DNA of 64,000 nt from Clostridium sp. AM58-1XD (GTDB taxonomy: Bacteria > Bacillota > Clostridia > Lachnospirales > Lachnospiraceae). Positions 1 to 8,444 of the stretch are shown piece by piece (within the stretch, counting starts at the first letter, position 1; every line of letters starts with the position of its first letter). The stretch spans positions 139,291 through 203,290 of the forward strand of contig NZ_QSDR01000003.1 in assembly GCF_003464085.1 (NCBI RefSeq), written 5' to 3'. Below the pieces are notes generated by a model that saw nothing but the letters and a program-made list of their open reading frames with translations, searched no databases and was not told the DNA's origin. Position numbers and translations under genes: made by a program.

Positions 1-305
1 TGACGGCCAGTCGTCTGAAGAAATTCAGGGATCTTCTCATATACGATCTCTACCTCAGGGAGAACGTGAAAAGCCGGCCGGACTTTGCTGCGGATCAGAC
101 ACAGTTTAAAAACGATATAAAACCGTACTATGATGATTACTGCCGTGCTCACCGGCAGAAAGATAAGAGAATGGTTCATATAGAGGTTATGGAAGACGGA
201 AGATATATATTGTTTGACTATGAGGTGCGGGATCCGCTCACATATAACGGAACTGCACGGACGATTCAGAGAAAACAGGAAACAGAGATGAGTACTGAAA
301 AGTAA
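1..305 (+). CDS. C-terminal end of a probable DUF4080-type radical SAM protein (partial)
   Basis: The reading frame is open from base 3 at the left edge to the TAA at 303-305, so the gene starts outside the window and only about 100 C-terminal residues are visible. The segment containing YLREN and KSRPDF resembles the C-terminal DUF4080 region of B12-binding-domain radical SAM proteins as I remember it; the catalytic CxxxCxxC part would lie upstream and cannot be seen. An internal GTG at 66 is not a convincing start because the coding frame continues upstream of it. The gene ends 12 bases before nth and is probably in the same transcript. The family assignment is from memory of a short C-terminal match. 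Confidence 0.5.
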   Translation, partial: TASRLKKFRDLLIYDLYLRENVKSRPDFAADQTQFKNDIKPYYDDYCRAHRQKDKRMVHIEVMEDGRYILFDYEVRDPLTYNGTARTIQRKQETEMSTEK

Positions 306-317
306 ACGGAGTGAAAT

Positions 318-974
318 ATGGCAAAAAGAGAAACGAAAGCGGAGCGGAATGAGCGGGTAAAAAAAGTTCTGGAACTCCTGGATCAGGAATATGGAACAGA
401 ATACAGGTGTTATCTGAACCATGAGACGCCCTGGCAGCTTTTAATTGCTGTTATTATGAGCGCTCAATGTACAGACGCCAGAGTCAACATCGTAACGGCA
501 GACCTGTTTAAAAAATATGATACGCTTGAAAAATTTGCAGAAGCAGAACTGGCGGAACTTGAAAAAGACATTCATTCCATTGGATTCTATCATATGAAGG
601 CCAAGAATATTATATCCTGCTGTAAGGATCTGGTTCAAAAATATAACGGCGTCGTCCCGAAGACGATCGAAGAACTTACTTCACTTGCAGGTGTAGGAAG
701 AAAAACGGCAAATGTGATACGTGGCAACATCTATAACGAGCCTAGCATTGTGGTGGATACTCATGTTAAGAGAATTTCCAGAAAGCTGGGGTTTGCCCGA
801 TCAGAAGAACCGGAAAAAATTGAATATGAACTGATGGAAGTGCTTCCAAAGGAGCACTGGATTCTTTGGAATATACATATTATCACCCTGGGAAGAACGA
901 TATGTGTAGCCAGAAATCCCAAATGTGAGGAATGTTTTCTGAAAGATTACTGTCCCTCCAGAGGAAAGAAATAA
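318..974 (+). CDS. nth: endonuclease III
   Basis: Base excision repair DNA glycosylase/AP lyase acting on oxidised pyrimidines. The 218-residue protein has the full-family length. The helix-hairpin-helix LAGVGRKTANV carries the catalytic Lys at about 129, VDTHV supplies the catalytic Asp at about 147, and the C-terminus holds four cysteines spaced C-x6-C-x2-C-x5-C (about 196, 203, 206, 212) for the [4Fe-4S] cluster. The stop TAA shares its last A with the ATG of the downstream exonuclease (TAATG), so the two are translationally coupled, which fits a joint DNA-maintenance role. Confidence 0.97.
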   Translation: MAKRETKAERNERVKKVLELLDQEYGTEYRCYLNHETPWQLLIAVIMSAQCTDARVNIVTADLFKKYDTLEKFAEAELAELEKDIHSIGFYHMKAKNIISCCKDLVQKYNGVVPKTIEELTSLAGVGRKTANVIRGNIYNEPSIVVDTHVKRISRKLGFARSEEPEKIEYELMEVLPKEHWILWNIHIITLGRTICVARNPKCEECFLKDYCPSRGKK

Positions 975-1687
975 TGATAGAATCTTATGTGGCCATCGAT
1001 CTGGAAACGACGGGGCTGAATCCGAAACAGGACAGAATTTTAGAAATCGGAGCTGTACTGGTATGCAACGGACATGTTACAAAAGAGTTTTCCACATTAA
1101 TCAATCCAAAACGGGAGATTACGGACAAAATTGTGGATTTGACGGGAATTTCAGGAGAAATGGTGGAAAACGCCCCCGGAATTGATGATGTGATTGATGA
1201 GGTGCTGTCATTCTGCAGTGATTGTCCTCTTTTGGGCCACAACATTCTGTTTGATTACAGCTTTTTGAAGAGAGCGGCGGTAAACAGCGGCCATCTGTTT
1301 GAAAAGAATGGCGTCGATACGCTGAAACTGAGCAGAAAGTTCATGCCTCAGGAGGAGAAGAAGAATCTTTCCGCCGCATGTGAATGGTTTCATGTTAAAA
1401 CTGACAGGGCTCACAGAGCGCTTGCGGATGCATATGCGGCACATGAGCTGTATCAGGCAATGAAAAACATGTATTCAGATCAGGAACCGGGTGCTTTTTC
1501 AGCCGGGATTTTACAATATCATGTAAAAAAGGAACAGCCTGCCTCAAAAAGGCAAAAAGACCACTTGCGTGATTTACTAAAATATCATAAAATATCTGTA
1601 TCTTTGCAGATTGATGATTTGACACGTAATGAAATTTCCAGAATTACGGATAAAATCATTTCACAATATGGAAGAATTATAAAATAG
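974..1687 (+). CDS. DEDDh 3'-5' exonuclease (DnaQ/PolC exonuclease-like)
   Basis: A stand-alone proofreading-type exonuclease of 237 residues. Exo I motif IDLETTG gives Asp9 and Glu11, Exo II is in GHNILFDYSFL, and Exo III is HRALADA, so all DEDDh metal ligands are present. The ATG at 974 is chosen over a longer frame beginning at 932, because GAGGAAAG lies just upstream and the exonuclease fold starts at once. About 55 residues after the nuclease domain form a basic C-terminal extension of unknown role. Coupled to nth by TAATG. It could act in repair or RNA turnover; the exact substrate cannot be read from sequence. Confidence 0.88.
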   Translation: MIESYVAIDLETTGLNPKQDRILEIGAVLVCNGHVTKEFSTLINPKREITDKIVDLTGISGEMVENAPGIDDVIDEVLSFCSDCPLLGHNILFDYSFLKRAAVNSGHLFEKNGVDTLKLSRKFMPQEEKKNLSAACEWFHVKTDRAHRALADAYAAHELYQAMKNMYSDQEPGAFSAGILQYHVKKEQPASKRQKDHLRDLLKYHKISVSLQIDDLTRNEISRITDKIISQYGRIIK

Positions 1688-1707
1688 GATAAAAGAGGTG
1701 AGAGAGA

Positions 1708-1821
1708 ATGATTAATTTCAATGATAAAAAGACAGGATTTAAGAAAGCGATTGCAGCATTTGTTATTATTCTGCTTGCAGTTGCGATGGTATTGCCGATG
1801 GCATTATCGTTTATGCCGTAA
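1708..1821 (+). CDS. 37-residue single-span membrane peptide
   Basis: A short gene beginning ATGATTAATTTC with GAGGTGAGAGAG immediately upstream (GAGGTG at 1695-1700) and ending TAA at 1819-1821. The product has a charged N-terminus (NDKKTGFKK) and one hydrophobic helix of about 20 residues (AIAAFVIILLAVAMVLPMAL). It sits 28 bases before the VanW-family gene and is almost certainly cotranscribed with it. No function is known to me. Its ribosome site and clean signal-anchor layout support it as a real small protein and not a chance frame. Confidence 0.6.
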   Translation: MINFNDKKTGFKKAIAAFVIILLAVAMVLPMALSFMP

Positions 1822-1849
1822 AGCCGTAAATTTGGAGTATGAGGAGTAT

Positions 1850-3421
1850 ATGATGAAAAAGAAAGTGTGGATTGGCGGCCTGGCAGCGGCGGTACTGGCA
1901 GTGGGGGTTTTGGCATTGTACCCGACAGACGCGCAGGCGACAGAAATTCCTGTCGGTATTTCAGCAGGAGGACAGGATCTGGGGGGGCTTACAAAAGAAG
2001 AAGCTGAACAGACAATAAGAGATTATGTAACCAGTATGGAAGGCCAGAAGATTACTCTTACAATCGGCCAAAATGAGGTCGAGACTACCGCAGGTGATCT
2101 GGGATTTCACTGGAGCAATGAAGAGGCCGTAGAAGAGACGGTCAGCCGCTTTACGGAAGGCAATCTTCTCAAGCGCTATATGGTATTAAAGGACCTGGAA
2201 AAAGAAGGGGCGGAGATTAAACTGGAGACGGCTGTTGACCAGGCGAAGGTGGAAGCTTTTGTCAATGAAAACAGCACGGGTCTGGAAGGCGGTGCCAAGG
2301 ATGCATCCATCACCAGAGAAAACGGACAGTTTATCATTACTCCTGGAGAGCCGGGGATTGCAGTCGACGCAGAAGCGACGGCCGCTGCGCTGAACGAGGC
2401 GCTGCAGGGCGGTCTGGACAGTCCGATCCAGGTAGAAGCGGCGGTTACGGAAAGCCAGCCCAGGATCAGAACGGAAGATCTGGAAACGATTCAGGATGTT
2501 CTGGGTACATTTACGACCGACTTTAGCAGCAGCGGTTCATCCAGAGCGAAGAACCTCCAGGTAGGAGCTGCCAAGATCAATGGCCATCTTCTGATGCCGG
2601 GGGAAACTCTTTCCGGCTATGAGTGCATGCAGCCGTTTACAACAGCGAATGGTTATGCAACAGCGGCCGCTTACCAGAACGGCCAGGTAGTTGACAGTAT
2701 AGGCGGAGGCGTCTGCCAGATTGCAACAACGCTTTATAATATGGCGCTTCAGGCAGAACTGGAGATTACACAGAGACAGAATCATTCTATGATTGTCACA
2801 TATGTAAAGCCGTCTATGGATGCAGCGATTGCAGGAACGGCAAAAGACATTAAAATTACTAATAATTACAGCACACCGATCTACGTAGAAGGTTATACTG
2901 AGAACAGAAAACTCACTTTTACCTGCTACGGAAAAGAAACGAGACCTGAAAACCGTAAGGTGGAGTACGTATCAGAGACGCTGGGCCGCACCGACCCGGG
3001 AGCTCCGATTGAGCAGGTGAATAACGCACTCGCTCCGGGGGCAAGAAGAAAAGTTCAGTCCAGTCATGCAGGCCTGCGTTCCAGATTGTGGAAGGTGGTG
3101 ACTGTTGATGGACAGGAGACGGAGAGAACCCTTCTCAGCACAGATACTTATAATGCTTCGAAGGCGATTTTCCAGGTAGGACCGACAGCGCCCGCACCGA
3201 CACCGGCGCCAGTACCGGAGACACAGCCGTCCACATCGCAGCCGGAGACACAGGCCCCTGTAGAAGGCCATGACGGAGGCCCTGGCGTGAGCATGAACCA
3301 GCCGACACAGCCGGCCGAGACCCCGGCAGCCGCTCAGGTGCCTGAGACGCAGCCGCCCGCGCCTGAAACACAGCCGGCGCCGCCCGCAGCGGAAGGCGGA
3401 GCTGGAGAAGGGCCAGGCTGA
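1850..3421 (+). CDS. VanW family exported protein with Pro/Thr-rich tail
   Basis: Exported cell-wall associated protein of 523 residues. The start at 1850 follows GAGGAG and gives a signal peptide (MMKKKVWIGG then a hydrophobic core, likely cut after AQA near 31). Next comes a peptidoglycan-binding-4-like region (about 35-240), then the VanW domain (about 245-380, with the signature IGGGVCQIATTLYN). The last ~90 residues are a low-complexity Pro/Thr/Glu tail with PETQP repeats. VanW proteins occur in vancomycin clusters, but the biochemical role of the domain is unsettled and no other resistance genes are here. The tail end may be affected by the rearrangement that left the AIR-synthase fragment next door. 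Confidence 0.88.
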   Translation: MMKKKVWIGGLAAAVLAVGVLALYPTDAQATEIPVGISAGGQDLGGLTKEEAEQTIRDYVTSMEGQKITLTIGQNEVETTAGDLGFHWSNEEAVEETVSRFTEGNLLKRYMVLKDLEKEGAEIKLETAVDQAKVEAFVNENSTGLEGGAKDASITRENGQFIITPGEPGIAVDAEATAAALNEALQGGLDSPIQVEAAVTESQPRIRTEDLETIQDVLGTFTTDFSSSGSSRAKNLQVGAAKINGHLLMPGETLSGYECMQPFTTANGYATAAAYQNGQVVDSIGGGVCQIATTLYNMALQAELEITQRQNHSMIVTYVKPSMDAAIAGTAKDIKITNNYSTPIYVEGYTENRKLTFTCYGKETRPENRKVEYVSETLGRTDPGAPIEQVNNALAPGARRKVQSSHAGLRSRLWKVVTVDGQETERTLLSTDTYNASKAIFQVGPTAPAPTPAPVPETQPSTSQPETQAPVEGHDGGPGVSMNQPTQPAETPAAAQVPETQPPAPETQPAPPAAEGGAGEGPG

Positions 3422-3497
3422 TGAGAAGAAAAGTGATCAGGGAGAGCAGGGGATTCATGAAGCCGGCCAGGATATTGTTGCGGCCGGGTTTGCAGGA

Positions 3498-4004
3498 ATG
3501 GCCGGAACCCTGGCGATCGTCCGGGAGAAGAGAGAGGAGCTGGAACAGTATTTCAGCTCTTCCTATATAGAAACCATTAACAACCAAAAAACGGCAGAAT
3601 CAGACAGGAATCTGGAGCAGTGGAAGGAATTCGGAGCGACGGAGTGCGAACCGGCAGGAGAGGGAGGAATATTGACCGCCCTCTGGAATTTGTCGGGAGC
3701 GTACAGAGTTGGGATTGAATTCACACTGCGTCAGATTCCTGTTAAGCAAGAAACGATAGAAATCTGTGAGTATTATGATCTGAATCCATATCGTCTGTAC
3801 TCAGAAGGCTGTATTCTTCTGATCGCCGGCCATGGGGCCAGACTGACCGAACGCCTGAAACGGGAAGGAATCCATTCCGCCGTGATCGGCCGGGTAAACG
3901 AAGGCGTGAAAATGGAGATACTTATGGAAGAAGGGGTAGCCTGTCTGGAACGCCCTCAAAAAGATGAACTGGAGAAAGTAATTCCTGGATACTTTCAGCG
4001 TTGA
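3498..4004 (+). CDS. C-terminal remnant of a HypE/AIR-synthase-like protein (probable pseudogene)
   Basis: 168 residues matching the C-terminal half of AIR-synthase-related (HypE-like) proteins: GGILTALWNLSGAYRVG, IPVKQETIEICEYY and LNPYRL are typical of that half. Full-length members are about 330 residues, and the N-terminal ATP/substrate-binding half is missing. The same frame continues upstream of the first ATG without stops to 3297 and still reads like the family (GQDIVAAGFAGMAGT, from about 3463), running into the region that codes for the VanW tail in another frame. There is no good ribosome site at 3498. This looks like a deletion that joined a decayed gene to the end of VanW. Translation is doubtful. 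Confidence 0.6.
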   Translation: MAGTLAIVREKREELEQYFSSSYIETINNQKTAESDRNLEQWKEFGATECEPAGEGGILTALWNLSGAYRVGIEFTLRQIPVKQETIEICEYYDLNPYRLYSEGCILLIAGHGARLTERLKREGIHSAVIGRVNEGVKMEILMEEGVACLERPQKDELEKVIPGYFQR

Positions 4005-4054
4005 AGGTCAAAGGGATTGCATATAGAAAAAAGTATTGATAAGGAGGCAAAGCT

Positions 4055-4537
4055 ATGAGAGAAAAAATTCTGGCAGTGATTGAGAAAAACAGCAGAATCG
4101 ACGTGAAAGATCTGGCGGTTCTGTTGGGAGAGAGTGAAGTCGCGGTCGCCAACGAAATAGCTGCAATGGAAAAAGAGCATATTATCTGTGGATATCATAC
4201 GCTGATCGACTGGGATAAGACCGACGATGAAAAAGTCACTGCTTTAATTGAGGTGAAGGTTACGCCTCAAAGAGGTATGGGGTTTGATAAGGTAGCGGAG
4301 CGCATTTATCAGTACAATGAAGTAGAAGCCGTCTATCTGATGTCCGGTGGCTATGATTTTACAGTTATCATTGAAGGAAGGACCATGCGCCAGGTCGCTC
4401 AGTTCGTATCTGAGAAATTATCTCCGATGGAATCGGTTTTGAGCACGGCAACCCATTTTATACTGAAAAAGTATAAAGACCACGGAACTGTTCTTGCAGA
4501 GGAAGAGCAGGATGAAAGGATGTTGATTACTCCATGA
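4055..4537 (+). CDS. Lrp/AsnC family transcriptional regulator
   Basis: 160-residue feast/famine regulator with an N-terminal helix-turn-helix (about 1-55, beginning MREKILAVIEKNSRIDVKDLA) and a C-terminal RAM ligand-binding domain (about 65-150, VTALIEVKVTP). AAGGAGG at 4040-4046 sets the start. Its stop overlaps the ATG of the downstream aminotransferase by four bases (ATGA), so the two form a coupled pair and the regulator most likely senses an amino acid related to that enzyme. Confidence 0.92.
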   Translation: MREKILAVIEKNSRIDVKDLAVLLGESEVAVANEIAAMEKEHIICGYHTLIDWDKTDDEKVTALIEVKVTPQRGMGFDKVAERIYQYNEVEAVYLMSGGYDFTVIIEGRTMRQVAQFVSEKLSPMESVLSTATHFILKKYKDHGTVLAEEEQDERMLITP

Positions 4538-5703
4538 GAAATCCGTTATCAAAGACCATAGTGAATATACAGCCGTCAGGAATCCGAAAATTCTTTGACA
4601 TTGTCAGCGAGATGAAAGATGCGATTTCCCTTGGAGTAGGAGAACCTGATTTTGATACGCCGTGGCATATTCGTGAAGAGGGAATTTATTCTCTGGAAAA
4701 GGGAAGGACATTCTATACGTCCAATGCCGGACTCAAGGAGCTGAAGGTTGAAATCTGCAATTATCTGAACAGGAAGTGCAGCCTCAAGTATGACCCGAAC
4801 CATGAGGTCATGGTAACTGTAGGCGGAAGTGAGGCTATCGATATCGCGCTGCGCGCCATGATCGATCCGGGCGACGAGGTACTGATTCCGCAGCCGAGTT
4901 ACGTTTCTTATGAACCGTGTGCAATTCTGGCTGGCGGAACGCCTGTTATCATTCAATTGGAAGAAAAGGATGAATTCAAACTGACTCCAGAGAAGCTTCT
5001 GGAAAAAATAACGCCGAAGTCAAAGATTCTGGTGCTCCCATTCCCAAACAATCCGACAGGAGCAATCATGGAAAAGGAAGAGCTGGAGAAGATAGCTGAA
5101 ATCGTCGTTGAAAAGGATTTATTTGTAATTTCTGATGAGATATACTGCGAGCTTACATATAAGGGTGATCATACCTCAATTGCATCCTTCCCGGGCATGT
5201 GGGAAAGGACCGTTGTGATCAATGGATTTTCCAAGTCCTATGCGATGACTGGCTGGAGGCTGGGATATGCTGCCGCACCACGGATCATTCTGGATCAGAT
5301 GCTGAAAATCCATCAGTTTGCGATTATGTGCGCTCCGACTACGAGCCAGTATGCAGCCGTTTCCGCCTTGAGAAACGGTGATCCGGATGTAAAGATGATG
5401 AGAGAATCCTATAACCAGCGCCGCCGTTTCCTGGTAAACGCACTGAGGGAAATGGGGCTGGAATGCTATGAACCGTTTGGAGCGTTCTATGTATTTCCAA
5501 GTATTAAGCGTTTCGGAATGACATCGGATGAATTTGCACTGCAGCTCCTTCAGGAGGAGAAGGTAGCAGTTGTCCCCGGTACTGCGTTTGGGGCAAGCGG
5601 AGAAGGATTTATCAGAGTTTCTTATGCGTATTCGTTAAAGAGCCTGAAAGAGGCCCTGGAGCGGATCAAACACTTTATAGACCGTCTGGATGGAAAGGCA
5701 TAA
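4534..5703 (+). CDS. class I/II PLP-dependent aminotransferase
   Basis: 389-residue fold-type I aminotransferase. The PLP lysine is about 234 in SKSYAMTGWRLGY, the cofactor-contacting NNPTGA lies near 172-177 and DEIY near 201. Length and motifs match the subgroup around aromatic/aspartate aminotransferases of Firmicutes, but the substrate cannot be fixed. Translationally coupled to the Lrp/AsnC regulator (ATGA overlap), which suggests regulation by the amino acid it uses. trmL follows at once. Confidence 0.9.
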   Translation: MRNPLSKTIVNIQPSGIRKFFDIVSEMKDAISLGVGEPDFDTPWHIREEGIYSLEKGRTFYTSNAGLKELKVEICNYLNRKCSLKYDPNHEVMVTVGGSEAIDIALRAMIDPGDEVLIPQPSYVSYEPCAILAGGTPVIIQLEEKDEFKLTPEKLLEKITPKSKILVLPFPNNPTGAIMEKEELEKIAEIVVEKDLFVISDEIYCELTYKGDHTSIASFPGMWERTVVINGFSKSYAMTGWRLGYAAAPRIILDQMLKIHQFAIMCAPTTSQYAAVSALRNGDPDVKMMRESYNQRRRFLVNALREMGLECYEPFGAFYVFPSIKRFGMTSDEFALQLLQEEKVAVVPGTAFGASGEGFIRVSYAYSLKSLKEALERIKHFIDRLDGKA

Positions 5704-5707
5704 GGAA

Positions 5708-6205
5708 ATGAACATCGTACTTTATGAGCCGGAAATGCCGGCAAATACGGGAAATATCGGCCGTACCTGTGTGGCGACGGATACGAAGCTCCATCTGATT
5801 GAACCTTTGGGATTTAAGCTGAATGAGAAGGCGATCAAACGGGCGGGTCTGGATTACTGGGATAAGCTGGATGTGACGGTATACAGCGATTTCCAGGATT
5901 TTCTGGACAGAAATCCGGGGGCGAAAATCTATATGGCTACGACGAAAGCGCCCATGGTCTATACAGAAGCCGCCTATGAGCCGGATTGTTTTATCATGTT
6001 CGGCCCGGAAAGCAGGGGAATCCCGGAAGAGATACTCCTGGAGAATCAGGAGACGTGCGTCCGGATTCCTATGTGGGGGGATATCCGTTCCCTGAATCTT
6101 GCGAATTCCGTTGCGGTTATTCTCTATGAAGCGCTGCGCCAAAATGGATTTGAGGACATGAAGCTTGAGGGAAAGCTGACAAAATATGATTGGAAACAGT
6201 TGTAA
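5708..6205 (+). CDS. trmL: tRNA (cytidine(34)-2'-O)-methyltransferase
   Basis: SPOUT-class methyltransferase that 2'-O-methylates the wobble base of tRNA-Leu. The ATG at 5708 is chosen over one at 5690, because it gives the standard family start MNIVLYEPEMPANTGNIGRT and has GGAAAGG at 5692-5698. The 165-residue length is normal. SPOUT knot motifs are present: FGPESRGIP (about 99-107) and IPMWGDIRSLNLANSVAV at the C-terminal SAM-binding knot. A strong hairpin terminator follows, so this is the last gene of the transcript. Confidence 0.93.
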   Translation: MNIVLYEPEMPANTGNIGRTCVATDTKLHLIEPLGFKLNEKAIKRAGLDYWDKLDVTVYSDFQDFLDRNPGAKIYMATTKAPMVYTEAAYEPDCFIMFGPESRGIPEEILLENQETCVRIPMWGDIRSLNLANSVAVILYEALRQNGFEDMKLEGKLTKYDWKQL

Positions 6206-6240
6206 CGGCGGATAAGCGTAAAGTAAAATAAGATATAAAA

Positions 6241-6309
6241 AGAGGACTTCGGGTCGCCGGCCTGCGTGTAGAGCGTGCAGGTCGGCTGACTCGAAGTCCT
6301 CTTTGTTTT
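6241..6309 (+). terminator. long hairpin terminator after trmL
   Basis: Outer arms AGAGGACTTCG (6241-6251) and CGAAGTCCTCT (6292-6302) pair perfectly, inner arms around GGCCTGC/GCAGG pair imperfectly, and TTTGTTTT follows. It ends the nth-trmL run. Confidence 0.85.
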
Positions 6310-6558
6310 GGCGTACCCGGCGGCGAATGAGAGAAGACTAATTTTATGATACTTGACATTGCAATAATGTTATGTTTTACTAAAATTATAGAGTAAATGG
6401 GGTTTGATTTGTTGTTTTTATACAAATTGAAGTAAACGATCAGCTGCTTTTTACACCATTAGGGTATTTTACTGAAGGATGACAGCGGGATTGTCTTTAG
6501 GTAATATTTTAAAGTATGCTCTGACTGTAAAAATGCAATTATGTGGAGGGGGATAAGT
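6310..6558. other. AT-rich intergenic stretch before the orphan gene
   Basis: About 250 AT-rich bases without a gene. A TTGACA occurs at 6353-6358, but no well-spaced -10 box follows, so a promoter here is only possible. GGAGGGGG (6544-6551) is the ribosome site of the next gene. Confidence 0.4.
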
Positions 6559-8157
6559 ATGGCAGACTATTTTCCAACTGATGAAAAAGATGACAAAACA
6601 GATTCTGGTGTATCAGCTAAGGATTCAGCTGAGAAGGTCCGGGTTCACGAAGATTCGGATACGAATAATTATATGGCTTTTGACGATTGGGGGGAGAGCG
6701 GTTCGTCAAACAAATGGATTCATCCAGAGTTGAGTTTTTTATTGCCGGTAAATTCCGATTTAGCTGGCGGTCCGTTAGAGATGAATAATCCTTTAAACGA
6801 TAAAAAAACCTGGCAGAATATAGTTACTAAAAGTATTAAGTGCCTGATATCAAGGAGCCCCAATGAAATGATCAATTATGGTGTTGAATCATTAGTGGCA
6901 TGGGTGTTTGATGGAGAAGGAAAGAAAGATGACCCATTAATTGGAATGTTTGAAGAGATTAACAGTAAGCTGGATAAAATCATTGGTCAGCTGGATAAAA
7001 TCATTGACCAGCTTAAAAAGATTCTTGATGCGATTGAAGTCGAAAGATACCGTACCGATATTAAGGAGGCCTCAACGATCAGAGATGTCATACAGGAGGA
7101 AATTGACCTTATTAATTTAAGACTTGCAGATGCCAAAAAGATAGAGGATGAGGATGAGAGAGCGAGAATCTACAAGTCAATTATCCGCGATATAGACACC
7201 ATTACAATTAATGGAAATTCAATTTACCAGGAGACTAAAACGCTGGCAAACGCAATGACCCGGATTGATAACCAATCCCGTATGTGTATGTTTCAGATGC
7301 TGGGGTATTTTGTAAAAAGCTGCCATTTACTTTGGGATCATCAGGAAGTCCTTTTATATATAAGCCTGATAAGCTCTTACATGAACACATATTTGCAGGC
7401 AATGGCATTTTGCCGGCTATCTCTTCTCTACCAGATAAAGATTAATGAGAACGATGACGAAAAAGCCAAAAAATATATAGCCCAATACAAGGTTCTTTTT
7501 ACAGGCGACAAAGATACCCGGCTGGAATCTAATTTATCCAAGGTACTTAAAGCATTTGAGGAAAAGACCGGCCGCTCTGATATCATGGAAAACCCTTACT
7601 ATGCAACTTTTAGATATGGTGATGAGAAGGCGGTTTATGTGATGCGCGATACCACATTTGTGCAGGATACTCCGTCTAAAGATATCAGTATGGTCTCAGA
7701 GTCTGACTTGCAGGAAATATACAAAGAAAGACCTTTTTTACCCTTACCTTACGTTTTTACTTATGTGATAGAGCGCTTCCCAAAGGTAAGACAAAGTGGT
7801 TTTTACGGAATAATAGATGCAAACGCCTTCGTATTTCATGGGAATCAAATGATTCGCTTTGCAAATACTCACAATATGACATACGATGACTTTTTTGGCA
7901 AAATGGCAGGACTGAACATAAGTAAAAATAGCACGTATAAGAATTTCCGGGAGATTGTTCAATTTGTGTCATCGGATAGTCAAAATATATTTAAACTTCG
8001 CAGCGCATATAACAATAGTGAAAATAAAGTGGGACGTATCTATTTACGGCCGAATTCCAGTGGAAACCACTATTCTGTTGAAGTTGGTCCAGGTATACGC
8101 CCATTAATCATTTACAGCCTGACCAAACCGGTATCAATGGTGTCAAAGACCTTTTGA
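6559..8157 (+). CDS. orphan 532-residue coiled-coil protein of unknown function
   Basis: I do not recognise this protein. GGAGGGGG at 6544-6551 fixes the start at 6559 in preference to 6541. It begins with an acidic, Ser/Asp-rich segment (about 1-55) with no signal peptide. A mixed region with a short hydrophobic patch (INYGVESLVAWVFDG, near 110) follows, then a heptad stretch of repeated LDKIIGQ/LDKIIDQ (about 135-160) predicting a coiled coil, a long alpha-helical part (about 170-330) with a hydrophobic segment near 240-290, and a beta-type C-terminal part. The order short hydrophobic patch, LDKI repeats, helical bundle recalls helical pore-forming toxins, but this is only a resemblance. 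Base composition is more AT-rich than its neighbours and it stands alone between terminators, which fits acquired DNA. Confidence 0.75.
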   Translation: MADYFPTDEKDDKTDSGVSAKDSAEKVRVHEDSDTNNYMAFDDWGESGSSNKWIHPELSFLLPVNSDLAGGPLEMNNPLNDKKTWQNIVTKSIKCLISRSPNEMINYGVESLVAWVFDGEGKKDDPLIGMFEEINSKLDKIIGQLDKIIDQLKKILDAIEVERYRTDIKEASTIRDVIQEEIDLINLRLADAKKIEDEDERARIYKSIIRDIDTITINGNSIYQETKTLANAMTRIDNQSRMCMFQMLGYFVKSCHLLWDHQEVLLYISLISSYMNTYLQAMAFCRLSLLYQIKINENDDEKAKKYIAQYKVLFTGDKDTRLESNLSKVLKAFEEKTGRSDIMENPYYATFRYGDEKAVYVMRDTTFVQDTPSKDISMVSESDLQEIYKERPFLPLPYVFTYVIERFPKVRQSGFYGIIDANAFVFHGNQMIRFANTHNMTYDDFFGKMAGLNISKNSTYKNFREIVQFVSSDSQNIFKLRSAYNNSENKVGRIYLRPNSSGNHYSVEVGPGIRPLIIYSLTKPVSMVSKTF

Positions 8158-8213
8158 CCCAAACATCATATCATTTAGATAATAAACAGTGTTATAATCG
8201 CCTTCAAAAAAAG

Positions 8214-8264
8214 AAAACCAGAGTCAATCAGGTCGAAAATCGAACCAATTGCTCTGGTTTTCTA
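8214..8264 (+). terminator. hairpin terminator after the orphan gene
   Basis: AAAACCAGAG (8214-8223) pairs with CTCTGGTTTT (8252-8261), with inner CAAT/ATTG and GGTCGA/TCGAACC pairing. T-rich flanks on both sides make it usable in both directions. Confidence 0.75.
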
Positions 8265-8290
8265 TTAAAATGTGAGCAGTCCATCAAACC

Positions 8291-8331
8291 AGACCTTCAC
8301 CAAGACAGACCTTCACCAAGACAGACCTTCA
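8291..8331. repeat. 16-bp tandem repeat, 2.6 copies
   Basis: AGACCTTCACCAAGAC is present at 8291-8306 and 8307-8322, with a partial third copy to 8331. It lies between two terminators and has no coding context. Confidence 0.85.
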
Positions 8332-8365
8332 AAAACTTTGAATACCCGTTACGATATCTGATATC

Positions 8366-8407
8366 GGAGGCAGCGCTTTATTCTTTAATGCGACAGCCTC
8401 CTTTTTT
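8366..8407 (+). terminator. intrinsic terminator
   Basis: GGAGGC (8366-8371) pairs with GCCTCC (8396-8401), followed by a run of six T. It faces the 3' end of the minus-strand DeoR gene. Confidence 0.75.
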
Positions 8408-8444
8408 GATCCTTTTTTCCTGATCTTTAAAAAGCTGCCGCGTT

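Noticed and set aside
3400..3500. A -1 frameshift joining VanW and the AIR-synthase-like fragment
   Set aside because: The frames require +1 or -2, and VanW proteins are not fused to this family to my knowledge; a deletion is more plausible.
5690..5707. Upstream ATG for trmL
   Set aside because: It adds MERHKE, absent from the family, and lies inside the aminotransferase end without its own ribosome site.
8154..8423. 89-codon plus-strand frame after the orphan gene
   Set aside because: It runs through two terminator hairpins and the 16-bp tandem repeat and has no ribosome site.
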